NCBI GenBank assembly: GCA_963756975.1
Contig: CAVWPS010000002.1
Location: 1,922,001-1,986,000, forward strand
DNA: 64,000 nucleotides
Origin: CAVRQM01 sp963756975
GTDB taxonomy: Bacteria; Pseudomonadota; Alphaproteobacteria; Acetobacterales; Acetobacteraceae
Direction: 5' to 3'
Part shown: positions 57,529 through 64,000 of the stretch, piece after piece
Numbering within the stretch: the first letter of the stretch is position 1
Layout: every line of letters starts with the position of its first letter
Position numbers and translations under genes: made by a program
Notes under the pieces: generated by a model
What the model was told of the DNA's origin: nothing
The model's input: the letters and a program-made list of their open reading frames with translations, nothing else
Databases searched by the model: none

Positions 57529-58179
57529 TCAGACCGCGAACACCCGCTGCAGCGTCAGCGCGCCCTGCGACATCCCGACCGGGTCGATGCCGTGCCCGAG
57601 CCTCGGCACCCACACCGCCGACACGGCCACGCCCGCCGCGCGCAGCCGGCGCTCGGCGTCCTCGCTCGACTGGATCGGCACCACCTCGTCGGCCATGCCG
57701 TGCACGAGCAACACCTCGGTCGCGGGCGGCGGTTGCGGCACCGGGGTCAGCAGCGCCCCGGAATAGGCCAGGATCGCGCGCGGCGGTGTGGCGCGGCGCA
57801 GGCCCGTGTGCAGCACCGTCATCGCGCCCTGGCTGAAGCCGGCCAGCGCGTAGGCGTCCGCCGGCAAGCCGAGCCGCGCCAGTTCCGCGTCGATGAACGC
57901 GCCGAGCGGGATCGCGGCCTCCGTCACGCCGGCGGCCAGCGGGCCGGGCTCGCGAATGATCATGCTGAACCATTGGCGCGCGTGGGGGTAATCGGGCGGC
58001 GCCAGATCGTGGTGCGCCGGGCCGTCGGGGGCGACGAACGCCGCGTCCGGGAGGGCCACCGCCCACTCGGCGGCGAGGTCGATCAGATCGTGTCCGTCCG
58101 CACCGAGGCCGTGGCAGATCACGACGAGCTGGCGCGCGGGGCCGCCGCTGGCGGGGGCGGCGCGGGGTCCGTCGAGCAT
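57529..58179 (-). CDS. Phospholipase/carboxylesterase family alpha/beta hydrolase
   Basis: This 216-residue cytosolic esterase has VVICHGLGADGHDL (oxyanion region), the nucleophile elbow AGFSQGAMT, the Asp in HGMADEVVP, and the His in LGHGID, completing the triad. It belongs to the Est/YpfH-type carboxylesterases that act on short acyl esters or lysophospholipids. MLDGPRA at 58179 is preferred over 58188. It is divergent from gluQ by 42 bases. Confidence 0.92.
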   Translation of the reverse strand: MLDGPRAAPASGGPARQLVVICHGLGADGHDLIDLAAEWAVALPDAAFVAPDGPAHHDLAPPDYPHARQWFSMIIREPGPLAAGVTEAAIPLGAFIDAELARLGLPADAYALAGFSQGAMTVLHTGLRRATPPRAILAYSGALLTPVPQPPPATEVLLVHGMADEVVPIQSSEDAERRLRAAGVAVSAVWVPRLGHGIDPVGMSQGALTLQRVFAV

Positions 58180-58221
58180 GCTTCTCACTCCTGAACGATG
58201 TGACGCGATATATCAGCCGAG

Positions 58222-59058
58222 ATGCCGATCGCCACCCGCGCCCACAAAACCCGGTTCGCGCCGAGCCCCACCGGGTTTCTGCACCTGGGCCATGCCGCGT
58301 CCGCCCTGTTCGCGGCGGAGCGGGGCGAGCGGTTTCTGCTCCGGCTCGAGGATATCGACGCGTCCCGGTGCCGCCCGGCGTTCGCGGCGGCGATCGTCGA
58401 GGATCTCGAGTGGCTCGGCTTAAGATGGGAGCAGCCGGTGCGGCTCCAGTCCGAGCACCTGTCCGACTACGCCGGCGTTCTGGACAATCTGCAGGCGCGC
58501 GGCCTGACCTATCCCTGCTTCTGCTCGCGTGCCGACATCGCCGGCGCCGGCTCCGCGCCGCACACGCCGGATGGCGGCCTCCGCTATCCCGGGACGTGCC
58601 GCGCGCTTGAGCCAGACATCCGGGCGGCCTGGATTGCCGAGGGAAAGCCGCACGCGATCCGGCTCGACATGGCGCTCGCGGCGACGATCGCGGGAAAGCT
58701 GACCGTCATCGACGACGGCATCCGCCGAGCCTGCGACCCGGCCGCGTTCGGCGACGTCGTGATCGGCCGCCGCGACAGCCCGACCAGCTACCATCTGTGC
58801 GTCACCCACGACGATGCGTGCCAAGGCGTCACCCTGGTCACGCGCGGCGAGGATCTGCGCGCGGCCACCGACATCCACCGGCTATTGCAAACGCTGATGG
58901 ACTGGCCGGAGCCCGAATACGCGCACCACAAGCTGCTGACCGACGCGGCGGGCGTTCGCCTGTCCAAGCGCGACGGGGCCGCGAGCCTGCGATCCCTGCG
59001 TGAGGCGGGATGCTCCCCGGCGCAGGTCAGGCAACGCGCGATGTTGCCCGCTGCGTGA
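58222..59058 (+). CDS. gluQ: Glutamyl-Q tRNA(Asp) synthetase
   Basis: GluQ-RS charges the queuosine base of tRNA-Asp with glutamate. It looks like the catalytic half of GluRS without an anticodon-binding domain, and at 278 residues fits. The HIGH-type motif is HLGHAASALFA, the zinc site CFCSR ... YPGTC is present as in the family, and the KMSKS equivalent is VRLSKRDGAA. It has a good start (MPIATRAHKTRFAPSPTG). The aminotransferase follows 47 bases downstream. Confidence 0.94.
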   Translation: MPIATRAHKTRFAPSPTGFLHLGHAASALFAAERGERFLLRLEDIDASRCRPAFAAAIVEDLEWLGLRWEQPVRLQSEHLSDYAGVLDNLQARGLTYPCFCSRADIAGAGSAPHTPDGGLRYPGTCRALEPDIRAAWIAEGKPHAIRLDMALAATIAGKLTVIDDGIRRACDPAAFGDVVIGRRDSPTSYHLCVTHDDACQGVTLVTRGEDLRAATDIHRLLQTLMDWPEPEYAHHKLLTDAAGVRLSKRDGAASLRSLREAGCSPAQVRQRAMLPAA

Positions 59059-59093
59059 CCCGATCCTACGGTGCGCGCGTTAAAACAACCTGA

Positions 59094-60308
<1,215 letters not shown>

Positions 60309-60310
60309 TC

Positions 60311-60327
60311 CCCGGCTTGAAGCCGGG
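60311..60327 (+). other. Hairpin over the start of the second aminotransferase
   Basis: CCCGGCTTGAAGCCGGG is a perfect 8-base inverted repeat with a one-base centre. It lies 2 bases past the first aminotransferase stop and contains the probable TTG start of the next gene at 60317. It may limit independent initiation. Confidence 0.6.
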
Positions 60328-61523
60328 CTTTTCGGCGCGGTCGCTTCGGTCCGTCACCGCGCCGACCATCGCGATGACCATCCGGGCGCGCGAACTGCGT
60401 GCGCGCGGCATCGAGGTGATGCAGCTCACGATCGGCGAGCCCGATTTCGACTCGCCCCCGCACGCGATCGAGGCGGCGCACGCGGCGGCGCTGGCGGGGC
60501 GGACGAAATACCCGCCGCAGGACGGCACGCCGGACCTGAAGGCGGCGATCGCGCGGCGGCACCTGCGCGACCACGGGCTGACGATCGCGCCCGACCGGAT
60601 CGTCGTCGGCAACGGCGGCAAGCAGGTGATTTTCGACGCGCTGCTGGCAACGGTCGAGGCGGGCGACGAGGTCGTCATCCCGACCCCGTCCTGGCCCGCC
60701 TACGCGCTCATGACCGAGGTGGTCGACGGCGTGCCCCGCGCCGTCCCGTGCTCGCCGGCCTCAGGGTTTCCGGCTCGACCCGGCGGCGCTGGAGGCGGCG
60801 ATCACCGGGCGCACGCGCTGGGTGATGCTGAACAGCCCCAACAACCCGACCGGCGTCGCACTCGACCGCGCCGAACTGTTCGCGCTCGGCGAGGTGCTGG
60901 CGCGCCACCCGCATGTCTGGGTGATGACGGACGACATGTATGGCCGCCTGCGGTTCGACGGTTCGCCGCCGATCACGCTGGCCGACATTCGTCCGGATCT
61001 GACCGACCGGCTGCTGACGATCGACGGTGCGTCCAAGACGTATGCGATGACCGGCTGGCGGATCGGCTGGGGCATCGGACCGGTGCCGCTGATCCGTGCG
61101 ATGGCGAACATGCAGGGGCAGGCGACCGCCGGCGTGTCGACCGTGGGTCAGGCCGCCGCAGCCGCCGCCCTCGACGGACCGCAAGACGGGGTCGTGGCCC
61201 AGGTCGAGGCATACCGGCAACGCCGCGACGTGGTGGTGACCGCGCTCCGCAAGATCGACGGCATCGAGTGCCACGTTCCGGACGGCGCATTCTACGTGTT
61301 CCCGTCCATCGCGGGCCTGCTCGGGCGAAGCAGCGCGGCCGGCACCTTGCTCGACACCGACGCGGCGTTCGCGACCGCCCTGCTGGACGAGGCGCATGTC
61401 GCGACCGTGCCGGGCAGCGGGTTCGGCACACCCGGGCATCTGCGCCTGTCGACCGCGACCGACGAGCCGACGCTGGTGCGCGCCTGCGCCGCGATCACGG
61501 AATTCTGCCGGACGCTGCGGTGA
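60317..61523 (+). CDS. Second aspartate-type aminotransferase, frameshifted
   Basis: This is a diverged tandem relative of the preceding gene: [59 protein letters not shown], and [16 protein letters not shown] with the PLP lysine at 61035-61037. The first 150 residues and the rest are in different frames. A surplus base in GGGTTT at 60764-60769 explains it, restoring SGFRLDPAALEAA. Corrected length is about 400 residues. Alignment with the first copy favours a TTG start at 60317; ATG at 60374 would cut conserved residues. Substrate is unknown. The stop overlaps the GNAT gene GTG. Confidence 0.88.
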
Positions 61524-62524
61524 TCCGGCCTGTCACCGACGCCGACAGCGCTTCGGTGATCGCGGTCGTGTCGGCCTGCTGGGACGAGTATCCGGGCTGC
61601 GTCACCGACATCGAGGGCGAAGCGCCGGAGTTGCTCGCCCCGGCAACGGCGTTCGCGGCCAAGGGCGGTGCGTGCTGGGTGTTCGACTCGGACGGCGTGT
61701 CGGGCCTGATCGCGACATGGCCGGTGGGCGGCGGCGCGTGGGAAGTCGGCAAGATGTACGTGGCCGCCGCCCATCGCGGGACCGGGGCCGCGGAAACGCT
61801 GTTGGCGACGGCGGAGGCGTTTGCCGTCGCGGCCGGGGCCGACCGGCTGGAACTGTGGTCGGACACAAGGTTCGAACGCGCGCACGCGTTCTACGAGAAG
61901 CACGGGTTCGTCCGCACCGGGCCGCTACGTCCGTTGGGCGACAAATCCGGGTCGATCGAGTTCGGTTTTCACAAGCCGCTCGGCCGGTGCGCGGTGCGGG
62001 TCTTGGACGTGAACGGGGCCGCGTCGGCCGAGCGCAGGTTGGCGGAAATCCTGGTCGCCTGCGTCGACGGCGGCGCGTCGGTGTCGTTCCTCCGCCCGCT
62101 GGATTTTTCCCGCGCTAGGGCTTTCTGGGCTGGTGTCGCCAAAAGCGTGGCGCTGGACCGGGCAACGCTGCTGGCCGCGTGGTCGGACGGGGTGCTGGCC
62201 GGCTGCGTGATGCTGAATCGCGATACGCCGCAAAACCAGCCGCACCGGGCCGACGTGGCGAAAATGCTGGTGCACCCGGCGTTTCGCAGGCGAGGGCTCG
62301 CACGCGCGCTGATGGTCGCCGTCCATGATGCGGCGGTCGCGGCTGGGCGGACGCTGCTGACGCTGGACACGGCCGATGACGGGGCGGAGGCGCTGTATCG
62401 CTCGCTCGGCTGGCAGCCCTGCGGCCGCATCCCGGGCTACGCGCTCGATCCGGACGGCGTGCTGGAGGAGACGCGGCTGTTCTACCGCGCCTCGTCCGAT
62501 CGACAGCATCCATCGAGTGAATAG
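61520..62524 (+). CDS. Double GNAT-domain acetyltransferase
   Basis: This 334-residue protein has two GNAT folds in tandem. The first (about residues 1-155) has MYVAAAHRGTGAAETLLATAEAFA, the acetyl-CoA pyrophosphate-binding R-G-x-G segment, and AHAFYEKHGFV. The second (about 160-334) has MLVHPAFRRRGLARALMVAVHDAA, a stronger R-R-G-L-A motif, and GAEALYRSLGW. It starts with GTG at 61520 overlapping the aminotransferase stop. The target amines are unknown; possibly one domain is regulatory. Its stop overlaps the HicA start region. Confidence 0.85.
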   Translation: MIRPVTDADSASVIAVVSACWDEYPGCVTDIEGEAPELLAPATAFAAKGGACWVFDSDGVSGLIATWPVGGGAWEVGKMYVAAAHRGTGAAETLLATAEAFAVAAGADRLELWSDTRFERAHAFYEKHGFVRTGPLRPLGDKSGSIEFGFHKPLGRCAVRVLDVNGAASAERRLAEILVACVDGGASVSFLRPLDFSRARAFWAGVAKSVALDRATLLAAWSDGVLAGCVMLNRDTPQNQPHRADVAKMLVHPAFRRRGLARALMVAVHDAAVAAGRTLLTLDTADDGAEALYRSLGWQPCGRIPGYALDPDGVLEETRLFYRASSDRQHPSSE

Positions 62525-62711
62525 CCGGGACATCATTCGGGCGCTGGAGCAGGCGGGCTGGAAGCTGCGTGCCATCAGGGGTAGTCATCACCAGTTCTAT
62601 CACCCGGACCGCTCTGGCCTCGCGACCGTGCCGCACCCGAGACGTGACATACCGATAGGCACCTTGCGGAGCATCGAGCGGCAGTCGGGTGTTCAGCTCA
62701 GGGTTAAATGA
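62517..62711 (+). CDS. hicA: HicA mRNA-interferase toxin
   Basis: This 64-residue HicA-type toxin with a dsRBD-like fold has NSRDIIRALEQAGWKL, then RGSHHQFYHP with the catalytic His in G-S-H, and VPHPRRDIPIGTLRSIERQSG. HicA cleaves mRNA when free of HicB. The GTG at 62517 lies within the end of the GNAT gene (overlap 8 bases), and HicB starts directly after its stop, the standard hicA-hicB order. Confidence 0.93.
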   Translation: MNSRDIIRALEQAGWKLRAIRGSHHQFYHPDRSGLATVPHPRRDIPIGTLRSIERQSGVQLRVK

Positions 62712-63098
62712 ATGACCGATTACATCGCATTGGTCCGCAAGGACCCGGACAGTGATTTCGGGGTCGATTTCCCGGATTTTCCCGGCTGCGTCTCGGCCGG
62801 CACTTCGCTCGACGACGCTCGGGACATGGCCGCCGAAGCGTTGCAGTTCCACATCGATGGTATGATCGAGACCGGAGAAGCCATTCCTTCACCGTCGTCT
62901 TTGGATGATGTCATGGCCGATGTTCACAACCGTGATGCGGTCGTCATGCTCATCCCGGCTGTCACACCTGAGCCGGCGAACGTCCGCGTGACACTGTTCG
63001 TGCCACGAGGGATCGTCGAGGCGATCGATCGCGCCTCGGCCGACCGATCGCGCTTTCTGGTCGATGCCGCGGAAGAGAAATTGCGCGCCGCGTCGTAG
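62712..63098 (+). CDS. hicB: HicB antitoxin
   Basis: This 128-residue antitoxin has an N-terminal partial RNase H-like fold (YIALVRKDPDSDFGVDFPDFPGCVSAG, residues 4-30) that binds HicA. The C-terminus (VRVTLFVPRGIVEAIDRASADRSRFLVDAAEEKL, about 91-125) reads as a ribbon-helix-helix DNA-binding domain. It neutralises HicA and represses the pair's promoter. The module's GC is slightly lower than the flanking genes. Confidence 0.93.
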   Translation: MTDYIALVRKDPDSDFGVDFPDFPGCVSAGTSLDDARDMAAEALQFHIDGMIETGEAIPSPSSLDDVMADVHNRDAVVMLIPAVTPEPANVRVTLFVPRGIVEAIDRASADRSRFLVDAAEEKLRAAS

Positions 63099-63240
63099 AG
63101 TTCGCTCTGGACAGACTTCAGCGCGGCATCGGTGTCATCACCCGCGACGCAGCCCCTCACGCCGACACCCTTCTCCGGCAGCTGACGTTGCGCGAACCGT
63201 CCTGAGCCGCCACCCTTCGCACTCGCGAAAGGGGATGCGG

Positions 63241-64000
63241 ATGGGCGGTTTGCTGATCGACTGGCTGGAGCTGCTGGTGCGGTGGACGCACGTGATCTGC
63301 GGCATCGCCTGGATCGGCGCCTCGTTCTACTTCATCGCGCTCGACGCCTCGCTGCAGCCCGGGGCCGCGTTGCCGGCCGGGGTCAAGGGCGACGCCTGGC
63401 AGGTTCATGGCGGCGGCTTCTACCAGATCCAGAAATACATGGTGGCCCCCGGCACCATGCCGGCCCACCTGACCTGGTTCAAATGGGAGGCGTACGCGAC
63501 CTGGATTTTCGGGTTCGTGCTGCTGGTCCTGGTCTACTACCTCCACCCCGACCTCTATCTGATCGATCCGCAGGTGCGCGCGCTGTCCACGTCGGACGCC
63601 GTCGTCGGCGGCGCCGCGTCGCTCGCCCTCGGCTGGATCGTCTACGATCTGCTGTGCCGTTCCTGGTTCGGCCGCGACACCGCACGGCTGGCGACGGCCG
63701 GGTTCCTGCTGCTGGTGCTGGCCTCGTTCGCCTATACGCACGTGTTCAGCGGCCGGGGTGCGTTCATCCATATCGGTGCGCTGGTCGGCTCGATCATGGT
63801 CGGCAACGTGTTCTTCGTCATCATGCCGAACCAGCGGATCGTGGTGCGGGACCTGATCGCCGGCCGCACGCCGGACCCGAAGCTCGGCGCGCAGGCCAAG
63901 CAGCGCAGCATCCACAACAACTACCTGACGCTGCCGGTCGTGTTCGTGATGATCAGCAACCACTACGCCTTCACCTACACCGGGCGCTGGGCGTGGCTGG
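63241..64000 (+). CDS. puuD: Membrane urate hydroxylase, N-terminal part (3'-partial)
   Basis: The sequence runs open to the window edge. At least 253 residues are seen, beginning MGGLLIDWLELLVRWTHVICG. The N-terminal membrane domain has about six hydrophobic segments, with WTHVICGIAWIGASFYF and IMVGNVFFVIMPNQRIV as in PuuD, which oxidises urate to 5-hydroxyisourate and passes electrons to a C-terminal cytochrome c domain not reached here. GGGG at 63231-63234 is 6 bases before the ATG at 63241, which favours it over the ATG at 63235. The 142 bases before the gene show no other coding signal. Confidence 0.92.
   Translation, partial: MGGLLIDWLELLVRWTHVICGIAWIGASFYFIALDASLQPGAALPAGVKGDAWQVHGGGFYQIQKYMVAPGTMPAHLTWFKWEAYATWIFGFVLLVLVYYLHPDLYLIDPQVRALSTSDAVVGGAASLALGWIVYDLLCRSWFGRDTARLATAGFLLLVLASFAYTHVFSGRGAFIHIGALVGSIMVGNVFFVIMPNQRIVVRDLIAGRTPDPKLGAQAKQRSIHNNYLTLPVVFVMISNHYAFTYTGRWAWL

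Overview
The window is dense, high-GC chromosomal DNA from a Gram-negative bacterium, most likely an alphaproteobacterium of the Rhodospirillales/Acetobacteraceae type. This rests on gene content and neighbourhoods only: helicase-S4-fdxA-carD, hom next to glpX, glnB-glnA, rplM-rpsI, coq7, class I phaC, tesA divergent from ybbA-ybbP, type-2 argC and membrane urate hydroxylase. No rRNA, CRISPR array, prophage or complete insertion sequence was seen. No gene-free stretch exceeds about 300 bases.

Layout. 1-6.4 kb: purB (5' end outside the window), a metallophosphoesterase, a MarR regulator, an M17 aminopeptidase, htpG and cysH. 6.5-11 kb: an RNA helicase, an Hsp15-like S4 protein, ferredoxin fdxA and a CarD regulator with a very long tail. 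11-16.3 kb: a Bax-inhibitor-1 protein, the ybbA-ybbP exporter divergent from tesA, and thpR. 16.3-20 kb: a ribose-type sugar importer. 20-24.5 kb: glnB-glnA with a sigma-54-like promoter, an aminotransferase, tRNA-His and rplM-rpsI. 24.5-33.2 kb: a secreted unknown, a CFA-type methyltransferase, a sterol desaturase-like enzyme, argC, a gamma carbonic anhydrase, two tandem paralogous lipoproteins, phaC and a proline-rich lipoprotein. 33.2-41.2 kb: an aminotransferase, hom, glpX, a lower-GC unknown gene, parE and an arsR-aquaporin-arsC operon. 41.2-47.8 kb, all minus strand: ilvD, an AbrB-Doc toxin-antitoxin pair, a metC-like lyase and a sugar importer without its ATPase. 47.8-51.6 kb is accessory: an M15 peptidase, a large repeat protein with DUF4214-like units, an HNH-like gene, and a leftover 3' end of a second copy of the repeat protein. 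51.6-64 kb: SulP, a serine hydrolase, maiA, a stand-alone ATP-dependent DNA ligase, dsbB, coq7, an HNH nuclease, a carboxylesterase, gluQ, two tandem aspartate-type aminotransferases, a double GNAT protein, HicAB and the start of puuD.

How the genes work together. Many neighbours overlap by 4 bases (ATGA or GTGA), so translational coupling is common: helicase/S4, argC/gamma-CA/lipoprotein, aminotransferase/hom, ilvD/abrB/doc, maiA/ligase and dsbB/coq7. The metabolic themes are nitrogen control, amino-acid synthesis (argC, hom, ilvD, metC, aminotransferases), sulfate assimilation, PHB storage, gluconeogenesis (glpX), arsenic detoxification and urate oxidation.

A caution on quality. Eight otherwise well-conserved genes (purB, htpG, helicase, tesA, glpX, ilvD, the HNH gene at 56.8 kb and the second aspartate-type aminotransferase) each carry one frameshift, mostly an extra or missing base in a short G/C or A run. 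Several should be indispensable, so assembly error is the likeliest cause. Some long open frames are therefore artefacts, including an apparent helicase-S4 fusion.

I found no clear new defence or mobile system. The least-explained loci are the tandem lipoproteins (29.0-30.3 kb), the DUF4214/HNH locus (48.7-51.6 kb), the unknown gene at 36.8-37.5 kb and the toxin-antitoxin pair coupled to ilvD.
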